Assembly: GCA_913057195.1 (NCBI GenBank)
Contig: CAJXNL010000010.1
Location: 1 to 64,000, forward strand
DNA length: 64,000 nucleotides
From: an uncultured Wenzhouxiangella sp.
GTDB taxonomy: Bacteria > Pseudomonadota > Gammaproteobacteria > Xanthomonadales > Wenzhouxiangellaceae
Reading direction: 5' to 3'
How positions within the stretch are numbered: position 1 is the stretch's first letter; each line of letters opens with the position of its first letter. This document shows positions 1 to 8,925 of the stretch, in pieces. A model generated the notes under the pieces. The model was not told where the DNA came from, did not search any database, and saw only the letters and a list, made by a program, of their open reading frames with translations. A program made the translations under genes and the position numbers.

Positions 1-762
1 GGGCGCGATATCCGTCGGATCGTTGTGCGCCAACCCCAGCTCCGATGGCGCATCTCGCCTGAAGTCTCTCGCTTAAAAAACACCAGGATTCATGCGCTTC
101 GCCGGCGCGGGAAGTGGTTAATTTGGGACCTGGACCAAGGGCATTTGCTGTGGCACTTGGGCATGTCAGGGTCATTTCGGGCATGGCGTGAGCCACCGAC
201 AGCCAGCCCCCATGATCATGTGGATCTTGAAATCATTGAGGGGCATACCATCCGTTTCACCGACCCCCGGCGATTTGGGGCGCTCTTTTGGGTGAAATCA
301 GACCCCGAAGCGCACCCTCATTTGGCTCGGTTGGGCCCTGAGCCCCTGTCGGCGGCGTTTGGCGGTGAACACCTTTGGCGAGCGTCCCGATCGCGTTCTG
401 TGGCGGTGAAGTCATTCATCATGAACGGCGCCGTGGTCGTCGGCGTGGGCAACATCTATGCCAGCGAGGCTCTGTTTCGGGCGGGGATCAACCCAAGGCG
501 CGCGGCCAATCGAATTTCGAGACGCCGCTACACCGCGCTGGCTGAAGCGATTGTGACCATTCTTTCTGAAGCCATCGAAGTTGGTGGAACGTCACTGCGT
601 GATTTCACCGTGGGCGATGGCACACCGGGCTATTTCGGCCAACGCTTGAACGTTTATGGTCACCTCGGGTCACCATGTCCCAAAGCGGGATGTGATGGGG
701 CAATCAAGCGGGTTATCATCGGCCAACGCGCCACATTCTACTGCCCCCGGTGCCAGCGTTGA
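1..762 (+). CDS. mutM: Formamidopyrimidine-DNA glycosylase, 5' partial
   Basis: DNA repair enzyme that excises 8-oxoguanine and formamidopyrimidines and nicks the abasic site. The frame is open from base 1, so the gene begins before the window. About 20 N-terminal residues, including the catalytic Pro-Glu start expected in the family, are missing. Visible family features are HLGMSGS, HDHVDL, TDPRRFGA, the helix-two-turn-helix region VVGVGNIYASEALF, and a C-terminal zinc finger ending in GQRATFYCPRCQ. The first cysteine pair is C-x4-C (CPKAGC), a spacing also known in some alphaproteobacterial Fpg proteins. The stop lies next to the ribosome site of the following dsbD gene. Confidence 0.95.
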   Translation, partial: GRDIRRIVVRQPQLRWRISPEVSRLKNTRIHALRRRGKWLIWDLDQGHLLWHLGMSGSFRAWREPPTASPHDHVDLEIIEGHTIRFTDPRRFGALFWVKSDPEAHPHLARLGPEPLSAAFGGEHLWRASRSRSVAVKSFIMNGAVVVGVGNIYASEALFRAGINPRRAANRISRRRYTALAEAIVTILSEAIEVGGTSLRDFTVGDGTPGYFGQRLNVYGHLGSPCPKAGCDGAIKRVIIGQRATFYCPRCQR

Positions 763-772
763 GGACATTGTT

Positions 773-2848
773 TTGATCGGCAAACTGATCGGCAAACTGC
801 TCACCCACTTATTTGTCGTGGCACTCGCAGCCTCAAGCATCGCTGCGCTGGCCAATCCCGTTTTCGAAGACCACATCGAAGTGGAGCTGGTGTCTGAAAC
901 CCAAACCATCCAACCGGGCAGTGAGACTCGGCTGGGTCTTCGATTGCTGCCTGATCCACAATGGCACACCTATTGGCGCAACCCAGGTGATTCGGGCCTC
1001 CCAATTGACCTCAACTGGTCAATGCCACCCAACACCCACATCCACAGCCCAAGCTGGCCGTATCCACAGCGTATCGAAGTTGGCCATTTGGTCAATTACG
1101 GTTATGAAGGTGAGCATCTCTTGCCCATCCGAATCAGCTGGCCTGATGATCTCATTGTGGGCGAGTCCATCGAGATCCGTCTCGACGCGGAATGGTTGGT
1201 CTGCAAAATCGAATGCATCCCCGGACAAGCCCAGCTGGCACTGTCGCTGCCCGTAACCGACACCCCAGCTTTGGATGCCGCAAAATGGACAGACTTGTTT
1301 GCTTGGGCTGATCGACGCCAGCCGGCGAAAACGCATCGTTCCGCGCACTTTTCAATTGAGGCTGAGCGGGTCAAGGTCAACCTCGACACGGGTGGTTCGA
1401 TGTTCGGCCAAGTCCCCTCCGCACAGCACATCTTTGTCACAAACACCAATGTCATCGACCATGCCAAACCGATGGGTGTACAGGCGGGCGATCAAGCTGT
1501 CGAGCTCGATTTGCCGCTGTCGCCTTATTTCAACGGCACGCTCGATCAGTTGGGCGTGGTGATTGTCGATGATGCGAGTGGCCAAGCTTTTGCATGGTCA
1601 GCCCAACCTCAAGCCATGGCACATGAGCCATCCAACAACGTTGGGTCTCAATCCATTCTATGGATCTTAGTCTCCGCGCTCATGGGTGGCGTGTTGTTGA
1701 ATTTGATGCCGTGTGTTTTTCCGGTGCTATCAATCAAAGCGTTGCACTTACTTCAAACGCCCTCATCCGCCCATCGCTCCCATGCGCTTGCCTACACTGC
1801 TGGGGTGTTGCTGGCATTTGGTGTGCTGGCCGGGGGGTTGCTCGCGCTCCGCGCCGGGGGCGAAGCAATCGGCTGGGGGTTCCAGCTGCAGTCGCCTTGG
1901 GTGGTGGGCGGCTTAATCTATGTCTTTTTTGTGATGGCGCTTTCATTGTCGGGGCTGGCGGAGTTGGGCAGCCGGTGGATGGGCTTGGGTCAATCCACCG
2001 CTTCATCGTCCACCCACCGCGGGTCATTTATGACGGGGGTGTTGGCCACCATTGTCGCCAGCCCATGCACCGCTCCTTTCATGGGGGCGGCTCTGGGGGC
2101 AGCGGTGTTGATGCCTTGGTGGGCCGGCTTGGGGGTGTTTTTAATGTTGGGGCTGGGGCTTGCCCTGCCGCTTCTGGTGCTTGGCTTCATGCCACACTGG
2201 GGTCGGTGGCTGCCCAAACCGGGGCCTTGGATGGTGACCTTTAAACAATTGATGGCGTTTCCACTGTACTTGGCCACGGTCTGGTTGATTTGGGTGCTGG
2301 CCCGACAGACCGACGCGATGGCGGTGGGTTACATCTTAATTGGATTGGTGGCGCTGGCCTTTGTCATGTGGTTGATCAGACTGCCTGAGCGCAACCCCAC
2401 ACTGACCAGCGTGCGCCACGCGGTGGTGGCATTGGGGCTCATTTTGGCCGTCGCCATGCTCGCCAGTGCCGCACGCTCAGACTTGAGCGAGCCGCGCGAA
2501 GCGGATCTGTCTGAGCCTTTCAGCGCATCTCGGCTTCAACAGATCATCGACAATCCTCAACAAGCGGCTTTTGTAAATATGACAGCCGATTGGTGCGTGA
2601 CCTGTTTGGTTAATGAGCAGGTGGCATTGAGCAGTGAACGGTTTGCCAACGCGCTCAAAGACAATGACGTGGTCTATCTCAAAGGTGACTGGACCCGCCG
2701 CGATGAGCGCATCACCGCCTACCTCGCTGAATTTGAGCGCAACGGTGTGCCGCTTTATGTCGCTTATCCCAGAAACGGCGACCCGCCACGCGTGTTGCCC
2801 CAAGTGTTGACCCCAGAGGGTGTCAGCCGCGTTTTAGAATCGCTTTAA
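773..2848 (+). CDS. dsbD: DsbD/ScsB-type protein-disulfide reductase
   Basis: Inner-membrane protein that carries electrons from cytoplasmic thioredoxin to periplasmic thiol proteins. I chose the TTG at 773 because GAGGA at 761-765 lies 7-8 bases upstream and it gives a clean signal peptide. The open frame runs further back into mutM but has no ribosome site there. All six expected cysteines are visible. The N-terminal periplasmic domain has CKIEC. The multi-span core has LMPCVFPVLSIK and ASPCTAPFMGAALG. The C-terminal thioredoxin-like domain has DWCVTC. About 691 residues, longer than E. coli DsbD and closer to ScsB. A redoxin gene follows after 22 bases and is probably its partner. Confidence 0.88.
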   Translation: MIGKLIGKLLTHLFVVALAASSIAALANPVFEDHIEVELVSETQTIQPGSETRLGLRLLPDPQWHTYWRNPGDSGLPIDLNWSMPPNTHIHSPSWPYPQRIEVGHLVNYGYEGEHLLPIRISWPDDLIVGESIEIRLDAEWLVCKIECIPGQAQLALSLPVTDTPALDAAKWTDLFAWADRRQPAKTHRSAHFSIEAERVKVNLDTGGSMFGQVPSAQHIFVTNTNVIDHAKPMGVQAGDQAVELDLPLSPYFNGTLDQLGVVIVDDASGQAFAWSAQPQAMAHEPSNNVGSQSILWILVSALMGGVLLNLMPCVFPVLSIKALHLLQTPSSAHRSHALAYTAGVLLAFGVLAGGLLALRAGGEAIGWGFQLQSPWVVGGLIYVFFVMALSLSGLAELGSRWMGLGQSTASSSTHRGSFMTGVLATIVASPCTAPFMGAALGAAVLMPWWAGLGVFLMLGLGLALPLLVLGFMPHWGRWLPKPGPWMVTFKQLMAFPLYLATVWLIWVLARQTDAMAVGYILIGLVALAFVMWLIRLPERNPTLTSVRHAVVALGLILAVAMLASAARSDLSEPREADLSEPFSASRLQQIIDNPQQAAFVNMTADWCVTCLVNEQVALSSERFANALKDNDVVYLKGDWTRRDERITAYLAEFERNGVPLYVAYPRNGDPPRVLPQVLTPEGVSRVLESL
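774..797 (+). repeat. 12-bp tandem duplication at the dsbD start
   Basis: The 12-mer TGATCGGCAAAC occurs twice in immediate succession, encoding the IGKLIGKL repeat just after the proposed TTG start. It keeps the frame and adds positive charge to the n-region of the signal peptide. Seen directly in the sequence; functional meaning unknown. Confidence 0.8.
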
Positions 2849-2870
2849 TTGATCAGTTAAGGAGATCACC

Positions 2871-3509
2871 ATGCTAAGAGACATTCAGTTGAGATACGCC
2901 CCCACGCTGCTGATCCTGCTGTTTTGGGTGATGTTCAGCCTCACCACACTGGCACAGGCTGCACCAAGAATCGGCCAGGCTGCCCCAGATTTTGTTGGGG
3001 TGGACACCAACGGCAACGCCCACCGTCTCGACGACTTCCAAGGTCAAACCGTGGTGCTCGAGTGGACCAATCATGATTGCCCCTTTGTTCAAAAGCACTA
3101 TGAATCAGGCAACATGCAAACGCAGCAACGCCGTGCGCAAAACGATCATGGCGTGGTGTGGTTGACCGTCATCTCTTCGAGCCCGGGCACCCAAGGCCAT
3201 GTTTCACCGGACAAAGCCAATGCGCTGACCGAGTCGAGAGACGCCTCACCCACTGCGGTGATTTTGGATGAGGACGGCACCATTGGACGTGCATACGATG
3301 CGCGCGTGACGCCGCACATGTACATCATTGATGAACAAGGCACGCTGATCTACATGGGCGGTATCGACTCAAACCCCAGCGCCGATCCCGCTGACATTCC
3401 CGACGCCACGCAGTATGTGATTCAAGCACTCAACGAAAAGGCCGCGGATGAACCCATCTCTGAACCCATCACGCGGCCATATGGTTGCAGCATTAAGTAT
3501 GCTGACTAG
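2871..3509 (+). CDS. Secreted redoxin (AhpC/TSA-like thioredoxin fold)
   Basis: A 212-residue thioredoxin-fold protein with an N-terminal hydrophobic segment (about residues 9-25) ending at AQAAP, so probably periplasmic or membrane-tethered. AAGGAGAT at 2859-2866 supports the ATG. It has the redoxin opening IGQAAPDF and the motif TNHDCPFVQKHY. This subfamily has a single cysteine in place of CxxC and a second conserved cysteine near the C-terminus (RPYGCSIKY). VTPHMYIID is the cis-proline region. It lies directly downstream of the DsbD/ScsB homologue, which suggests that protein reduces it. The exact substrate is unknown: it could act as a peroxidase or as a thiol carrier. Confidence 0.82.
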   Translation: MLRDIQLRYAPTLLILLFWVMFSLTTLAQAAPRIGQAAPDFVGVDTNGNAHRLDDFQGQTVVLEWTNHDCPFVQKHYESGNMQTQQRRAQNDHGVVWLTVISSSPGTQGHVSPDKANALTESRDASPTAVILDEDGTIGRAYDARVTPHMYIIDEQGTLIYMGGIDSNPSADPADIPDATQYVIQALNEKAADEPISEPITRPYGCSIKYAD

Positions 3510-3516
3510 TTCATTT

Positions 3517-3553
3517 GGCTGAGCCTTGGGGCTTAGCGTGCCCCAGGCTCAGC
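3517..3553. terminator. Strong hairpin between convergent genes, no U-tract
   Basis: The left arm GGCTGAGCCTTGGGGC (3517-3532) pairs with GCCCCAGGCTCAGC (3540-3553) with one bulged T and a 7-base loop. It sits between the redoxin stop and the end of the convergent S9 peptidase gene, overlapping the latter's last codons. The position suggests a bidirectional transcript end, but neither side has a run of T, so it is not a classic intrinsic terminator. Confidence 0.5.
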
Positions 3554-5548
3554 GAACTGCGCCATCCACTTTTCGACCTCTGAATACCAATACAAAGAGT
3601 TGTTGGGCTTAAGCACCCAGTGGTTTTCATCAGGGTAGTAGATCAGCCGTGACTCAATGCCCTTGGTTTGCAGCGTTCTAAACAGCTCAAAGGCTTGACC
3701 CACCGGCACACGCAAGTCATTCTGACCATGAATGATCAATGCCGGCGTATCAAAGTTCTCCGCATAGTAATGGGGCGAGATCTCTTGATAGATCTCCGGG
3801 TTTTCCCAAAACTGACCAAAACGGGTGCCGTGGACAGCGAAGTCTGCGGCCATCTGTGAGTACATGTTGTAGACCGGCGCATGAATCAACAGCGCGTTGA
3901 AGGGGTGCTCTTTGCCCAACAAGATCGATGACAGATAGCCTCCATAGCTGCCACCACCGGCCACCATCCGATCCTCATCAATCCAGGCTTTGTCTGCAAA
4001 CCAGTCAGCCGCCGCGATGGTGTCGTTGTATGGCGCTGTAATCCAATCGGGGTTAATTGAATCAGCAAAGTCTTGGCCGAAACTGTTGGAGCCATGAAAA
4101 TTGTGCCATGCCGTGACGTATCCCCAAGAAGCGAACGTTTGGGCATTCCACCGAAAATGGAAACCATCTGGGATGGCGTTATGCGGGCCTCCATGGATCA
4201 GCAAAAACAGCGGGTATTCTTTGTCTTTGTCAAACCCTGGCGGGTAATGAACCCACATCTGAATGTCTTGGCCATCGTGGCCTTGATAAGTCACCGATTC
4301 GTAGGTGCCCATATCAACATTGGCCAAGACCTCATCGTTGATGGTATCAATGCGTTCAATCGCGCCGCTTTCGATATCGAGCGTCACCAGCCGCGGGGGA
4401 TACAAAAAGCTTTGATTGTGCGCGACCACTGTGCCATCGTCGGCCACGCTCAGCCCACCGAAACTGGTCGGCCCTGTGATCGCACGCGGTTGACCGGTCA
4501 GGTCGATGTGATACACCCGGCGATGCGCCTCATCTGCAATCGAGCCTAAAAACCCACTGCTGTCGGGCAACCAGACCAAACCACTGGCCGATCGATCCCA
4601 CTCGGTGGTGATCTCATTGTGCTGACCACTGTCTAAATCCACCAAAACAATGTTGGCATTGTCAGCATAAAAGCCTGGGATCGCCCGACGAACGTAAGCC
4701 AAGGTTTGGCCGTCGGGGGAGAACATCGGTTGACCATCACCGGCCGGATTGTCCGGAGTCATGTTGGTGGCGTCCTCGCCATCGATGCGGGCCAAAAATA
4801 AATCGATGTTGGGATCGACATCACCCGGATTGGCCGCTGAGGTGAACGCTATGTGCGTTTCTTCTGGATGGATATCGTAACTTCCCAAGCCTTGACTCGA
4901 GCGAGGCAACTCTATGCCAAAGCGTTGGGTGATCGGCTCGATGCGTTCACTTTCAACATGAACACGGAAAACATGGGCTTGTGTTTCCTCATCAATCCAA
5001 TGGTCCCACATGGCATAGGGCAACGCATTCCACTGATGAGCGGACACGTGGCTGTCTTTGTTTTCTTGTAGGGTCTCTTTCATGTCTGCCCAATCTTGCT
5101 CTGGATAGACCCGGCTGATGAAATAAATATGCTCACCCACCCAACGAAGAGACGATGCCCCTGTCGGCACCTCGGCCAAACGCCTGGCTTCGCCTGGCGC
5201 GTTCATCGGCAAGACATAAATCTGACCGGCTTCATCGTCATTGCGGCGAGCGACAAACGCCAACCACCGACCGTCTGGGGAAAAAACGGGGCTGCTGGCC
5301 GAGTGGCCCTTTGCAGTCAACGGCCGTTCGACACCGCCATCAGGCGAAAATAAGTACAAGCGCGTCTCACTGCTGTCATCGCTTGTATCGTATTCGGTCA
5401 CTGGCGCGACCACCTGGTTGCCCGCCGGTGAAATCACAGGTGAGCCAACGCGGTCAAGCTCCCACAACACCTCGGCCGATAAAGGTCGAGTGTCCTCGGC
5501 CAGCACCGCCAGGGGCCACAGCAATAACACAAACGCCCATTTTTTCAT
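3533..5548 (-). CDS. Secreted S9-family prolyl oligopeptidase
   Basis: Serine peptidase of the prolyl oligopeptidase/acylaminoacyl-peptidase group, 671 residues. The signal peptide (MKKWAFVLLLWPLAVLAED) points to the periplasm. Residues about 25-410 form a beta-propeller with TolB-like repeats (SPDGRWLAF, SPDGQTLAYV). The C-terminal alpha/beta hydrolase domain carries the nucleophile in GGGSYGGY (Ser534), Asp611 in GQNDLRVPVG and His643 in DENHWVL. The family typically trims or clears short peptides. It follows the zrg-like operon after about 40 bases and could be co-transcribed, although it has no obvious functional link to it. Confidence 0.92.
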   Translation of the reverse strand: MKKWAFVLLLWPLAVLAEDTRPLSAEVLWELDRVGSPVISPAGNQVVAPVTEYDTSDDSSETRLYLFSPDGGVERPLTAKGHSASSPVFSPDGRWLAFVARRNDDEAGQIYVLPMNAPGEARRLAEVPTGASSLRWVGEHIYFISRVYPEQDWADMKETLQENKDSHVSAHQWNALPYAMWDHWIDEETQAHVFRVHVESERIEPITQRFGIELPRSSQGLGSYDIHPEETHIAFTSAANPGDVDPNIDLFLARIDGEDATNMTPDNPAGDGQPMFSPDGQTLAYVRRAIPGFYADNANIVLVDLDSGQHNEITTEWDRSASGLVWLPDSSGFLGSIADEAHRRVYHIDLTGQPRAITGPTSFGGLSVADDGTVVAHNQSFLYPPRLVTLDIESGAIERIDTINDEVLANVDMGTYESVTYQGHDGQDIQMWVHYPPGFDKDKEYPLFLLIHGGPHNAIPDGFHFRWNAQTFASWGYVTAWHNFHGSNSFGQDFADSINPDWITAPYNDTIAAADWFADKAWIDEDRMVAGGGSYGGYLSSILLGKEHPFNALLIHAPVYNMYSQMAADFAVHGTRFGQFWENPEIYQEISPHYYAENFDTPALIIHGQNDLRVPVGQAFELFRTLQTKGIESRLIYYPDENHWVLKPNNSLYWYSEVEKWMAQFAEPGAR

Positions 5549-5588
5549 TGATCTTGTCCTTTTGATTCGTAAAGTCTGAGATTAAAGC

Positions 5589-6077
5589 TTAATACAGGGT
5601 GAGCTCTGTCACATCCATGGTGTAAGCCGATGCAGCTGTCTCATTAGAAACATCTTCAATATTGAGCTGGCCTTCCATCCAAAACGCATCCCAAATGTTG
5701 ACCATCGGAATCGGCTCATCCAATCGCCCATAGATCAGTTGGTTGGCCGGTGGGGGCGGCACATGAATGCAGGCACCAAAATAAGGCACCAAGAAAAACT
5801 CCTTTAAGTTCCCTTCCCCATCGGTTTCTATGGGCACCACAAACCCTGGGATTTTGACTTGTTCGCCGTCCAACTCGCCCACAGTGCGAAACGACTGGAA
5901 CGCTTCAGGATCAGACATGCTGGTGTGATCCACTTGATTGGAGGCATCCATCCACACTTGAGCCTCATCTTCAGGCATCAAATCAAGCCACTCAAGTTCT
6001 CTGACCTCTTCGTTTGCCAATGCGGCACTGGACAGGAGCAACGCCGCCAAACCGCCTATGCTGTGTTTCAATTGCAT
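5589..6077 (-). CDS. DUF3299 secreted protein (ZrgD-like)
   Basis: A 162-residue protein with a signal peptide ending near ALANEE and the DUF3299 signature GACIHVPPPPANQ, which includes a Cys and a His that could bind metal. Biochemical function is unknown. It is the last gene of the His-rich protein/ABC transporter cluster, 67 bases after the permease. From memory, DUF3299 genes occur in the Vibrio Zrg zinc-uptake operon, so a periplasmic role in zinc handling is my inference. A perfect 12-bp palindrome, ATTGAATTCAAT (6101-6112), lies in the short gap upstream; its role is unknown. Confidence 0.85.
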   Translation of the reverse strand: MQLKHSIGGLAALLLSSAALANEEVRELEWLDLMPEDEAQVWMDASNQVDHTSMSDPEAFQSFRTVGELDGEQVKIPGFVVPIETDGEGNLKEFFLVPYFGACIHVPPPPANQLIYGRLDEPIPMVNIWDAFWMEGQLNIEDVSNETAASAYTMDVTELTLY

Positions 6078-6144
6078 CGTCTTGCTGTCCCTTTCAAAGA
6101 ATTGAATTCAATCTTTTGACCTATCATTGTAGCGACAGTTTCGT

Positions 6145-7422
6145 TCAGCTTCGCACCTGCATGCCATCGGCCAAGGTGCGCCGATACGCTAAGCTGGCCG
6201 GGACCAAGGCCACCAACAGCCCTGCAACCCAAATGCCCCCAAGCACGCCCCACTGCCAAAGCGCGGGCCACTGTAGGGACAGATAAATGCCCAGCCGGTC
6301 CAGCAGCACCGGCGCTAAAGCCCATTGCGCCATCAGCGCCAGCGCCACACCCAAAACGATGCCTGCCAACGCAATCAGCCCCGCTTCCATCACAAGGAGC
6401 ATCGCGATGTGATGGGGTCTGGCGCCATTGGCTCTCAAAATCGCCATTTCTCGACGTCGCTCATTGAGGGTTGTCAGCAACACAGTGAGCATGCCCAGCA
6501 ATCCTGTCAGCACCACCAACGCTGCAACCACGCGCAAAATCTGCTCCGCCACACCGGAGATCCGCCACAGCTCTTGGAGTGTGATGCCGGGAATGATGGC
6601 GCTCAATGGCTCGACCCGGTACTCGTTGACCCGACGCTGCAGACCAAACACCGCCGCACGGGTCTTTAAGCCTAAGAAAATGGCTGTCAGCGTCTCGGGC
6701 TGTAAGGCATCCGCGCTTTGACGCGCGCTTTCTTGATCCAAACCCGCACCGGGTCGCTGAACACCACTTTCCCAACCCACATGAAGGGCTCGGTGAGCTC
6801 GCAGCGAGACAAACAGCTGCTGATCGATGGGGGTTCCCGTGGGCGCCAAGACTCCTGTTACCTTGAACGGTAAGGCGTCATGGCTTTGCAAGCTGACCCG
6901 ACCAGTGCCATGCGACAGCACAATTTCATCACCAAGGGTGTACCCCAACTGCTTGGCCACCTGGGCGCCGATGACCACTTCAAATAAATCCTCAAACACC
7001 GCTGTGGCAGGTTGGCCATACTGGATGACCAGCCCCTCCTGATCACCGACTTTAAATTGCTCAAAAAACGCTCGCGTTGTGCCCATCACCCGATAGCCCT
7101 GATGGGAATCCCCTAAGGCCATCGGCACTGCCCAATCAACTTCAGGTTGACGCTGAAGCTCTTGAAAGGTCTCCCAATCGATGTTGTTGGTGGCGCTTCC
7201 GACGCCAAAAACCGAATACAGCAGCAGCTGAATCGGGGCGGTGCGGGCTCCCACAATTAAATCCACGCCCGACACAGAGCGATAGAACCCTTCACGCACC
7301 TCTTGGCGGAGTTGGTCGACCATGACCAAAAGCCCAATAGAAAAGGCAATGGTCATCACCGTCAAAATGACCGCAAAGCTTCGGTTGACCAAAGAGTGCC
7401 ATGCCAGCGTTAACAGCCTCAT
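6145..7422 (-). CDS. ABC transporter permease, FtsX/MacB type
   Basis: A 425-residue inner-membrane protein with one N-terminal membrane segment (about 15-36), a large periplasmic domain and three C-terminal segments (about 295-320, 340-370, 385-415), as in LolC/MacB-like permeases. The loop NERRREMAILRANGARP before the central segments is typical of FtsX domains. Its start overlaps the stop of the ATPase gene by four bases (ATGA), showing translational coupling. This fold usually drives mechanical extraction or periplasmic work rather than classical import. In this cluster it probably works with the ZrgA-like and DUF3299 proteins. Confidence 0.9.
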   Translation of the reverse strand: MRLLTLAWHSLVNRSFAVILTVMTIAFSIGLLVMVDQLRQEVREGFYRSVSGVDLIVGARTAPIQLLLYSVFGVGSATNNIDWETFQELQRQPEVDWAVPMALGDSHQGYRVMGTTRAFFEQFKVGDQEGLVIQYGQPATAVFEDLFEVVIGAQVAKQLGYTLGDEIVLSHGTGRVSLQSHDALPFKVTGVLAPTGTPIDQQLFVSLRAHRALHVGWESGVQRPGAGLDQESARQSADALQPETLTAIFLGLKTRAAVFGLQRRVNEYRVEPLSAIIPGITLQELWRISGVAEQILRVVAALVVLTGLLGMLTVLLTTLNERRREMAILRANGARPHHIAMLLVMEAGLIALAGIVLGVALALMAQWALAPVLLDRLGIYLSLQWPALWQWGVLGGIWVAGLLVALVPASLAYRRTLADGMQVRS

Positions 7423-8090
7423 TCGCCAACATCCTCCAGGCTCAACTGGCGATCGAACCGGCTGGCCAGCGCCTGATCATGGCTGACAAACAGCAGGGTG
7501 CTGGCGCTGTGTTCCACTTGCTCAAACAGCAAATCCACAAAGATCTGACGCCGGTCTGCATCCAACGCTGACGTGGGTTCATCCGCCAAAATCAGATCGG
7601 GGCGACCAATCAGTGCACGCGCCGCCGCCACACGTTGCTGTTGCCCCACACTGAGCGCATCGGCGCGTCTCGACCACAGCTCACTTTCAAGATCCATGCC
7701 CATAAGCAACTGCACTGCTGCATCAGCCACATCGCCACATTGACGCGCGCGACGCGGTGAGAATTGACACGGCAAGACCACATTGGCCTTCACGTCCAGC
7801 CAGGGCAAGAGGTTGAACTGTTGGAAAATAATGCCCAAGTGATCGGCCCTGAACCGATCTCGCTGGCTGGGCTTGAGCGTGTCAAGGCGCGTATCAGAAA
7901 AGACAATCTCACCGGCATCGGGGGCAATCAAGCCGCCAATCAATGCCAGCAACGTTGATTTCCCGGAGCCACTTGGCCCGTAAAGAAATACCTTTTCACC
8001 CGGCGAAAGACTTAAATCAGGCAGCGCGATGGGCGCCTCTGCCCCGGGCCAAGTGTAGCGAAGGCCTGTGAGTTCGAGCAGCGAGTTCAT
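7419..8090 (-). CDS. ABC transporter ATP-binding protein, LolD/MacB type
   Basis: Cytoplasmic ATPase of about 223 residues. Walker A is GPSGSGKS at residues 38-45, the signature is LSVGQQQRVAAARAL, Walker B is LILADEP, and the H-loop is LFVSHD. I place the start at the ATG at 8090, which has GGCGG eight bases upstream. A TTG at 8105 is in frame but lies directly on the GAGGGG. It sits between the ZrgA-like gene and its permease, with a four-base overlap to the latter, and belongs to the subfamily that pairs with FtsX-type permeases. Confidence 0.92.
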   Translation of the reverse strand: MNSLLELTGLRYTWPGAEAPIALPDLSLSPGEKVFLYGPSGSGKSTLLALIGGLIAPDAGEIVFSDTRLDTLKPSQRDRFRADHLGIIFQQFNLLPWLDVKANVVLPCQFSPRRARQCGDVADAAVQLLMGMDLESELWSRRADALSVGQQQRVAAARALIGRPDLILADEPTSALDADRRQIFVDLLFEQVEHSASTLLFVSHDQALASRFDRQLSLEDVGE

Positions 8091-8109
8091 GTCAACAGCC
8101 GCCAACCCC

Positions 8110-8700
8110 TCAAGGCCAGTCGATGCGTTGAATGTTGGGAGTCAATCTGGCTTGAAACGCGGCTTGATCGGTGAGCACATCGACTGTGAGCTGCGCATTG
8201 TTTGGAAACGCGGCAAACAAACGAAGCTCTGCCCAAGTGAGCAACTCAGGGCGTGCACACTCAACCTGTCCCGAGACATCCACTTGGGCATGCCCCCCAT
8301 GGTCGTGATCACTCTGGTCGTGGTCATGATGGTCGTGATCATGGGTGTGTTCTGAGTCAGTGTGATCATCGACGCCGAACCCTTGCGAGGTTGCCGTGAC
8401 AGACGTCACCACACACCGCGCCGCTGGGGTAAAACGCAACCAATCGTCCGAATTTAAGACAGCAATGGCCTGATCGAAAGCCTGTTGTTGGCGCTCATTG
8501 CGTGGGGGATGCTCAAAACCAACCAGATTGTGGCCAGGCAAAGACAACTGCACCTGAAGGCGTTGGCCATCCACCGCCATAAACCCGGTTGCCTCACCAT
8601 GGACATGGGCGCCGTGTTGGCGCTCAATTTGAGCCTCAGCGGTGGCCGCCAGCGCCAGCATCAGCAAAACGCCTGCCTTAAATCTAAAGGCAGTGGCCAT
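8110..8700 (-). CDS. zrgA: DUF2796/ZrgA-family His-rich zinc-binding protein
   Basis: Exported protein with signal peptide MATAFRFKAGVLLMLALAATAEAQ, then HGAHVHGEATGF typical of DUF2796. A long stretch of His and Asp pairs (EHTHDHDHHDHDQSDHDHGGH) is an obvious zinc-binding patch. ZrgA proteins are induced by zinc starvation and help zinc uptake in Vibrio (family knowledge). The start is uncertain: the ATG at 8700 gives the best signal peptide but has no clear ribosome site. In-frame ATGs at 8766 and 8781 would add a 22-27-residue lead. It heads the operon with the ABC pair and the DUF3299 gene. I could not find a convincing Zur box upstream. Confidence 0.85.
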   Translation of the reverse strand: MATAFRFKAGVLLMLALAATAEAQIERQHGAHVHGEATGFMAVDGQRLQVQLSLPGHNLVGFEHPPRNERQQQAFDQAIAVLNSDDWLRFTPAARCVVTSVTATSQGFGVDDHTDSEHTHDHDHHDHDQSDHDHGGHAQVDVSGQVECARPELLTWAELRLFAAFPNNAQLTVDVLTDQAAFQARLTPNIQRIDWP

Positions 8701-8925
8701 CCAGAAGGGTGGCAGAAGATGGCCTCTTGTCCTCCTTGGCGGCGGTAGAGTTGACTCGAAACGCATTGTTGATTGACCCATAAAAATGAGCCTTTGAGCA
8801 TATCAGATTCTTCGATTTTTCGGTCAAAGATCAAATCCGGCTCTTTTGGTGCCTGTGGCAATTGCGCAAAGGGTTGGCTTGTCGCACAATGACATGCTTA
8901 TTACACAACACAGCAATGGTTACAA

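Noticed and set aside
656-772. In-frame upstream start for dsbD inside mutM
   Set aside because: No ribosome site, and it would put 39 polar residues before the signal peptide. TTG 773 with GAGGA is better.
8701-8925. Search for a Zur box or leader gene before zrgA
   Set aside because: No GTTATATTATAAC-like dyad or small gene that I could support.
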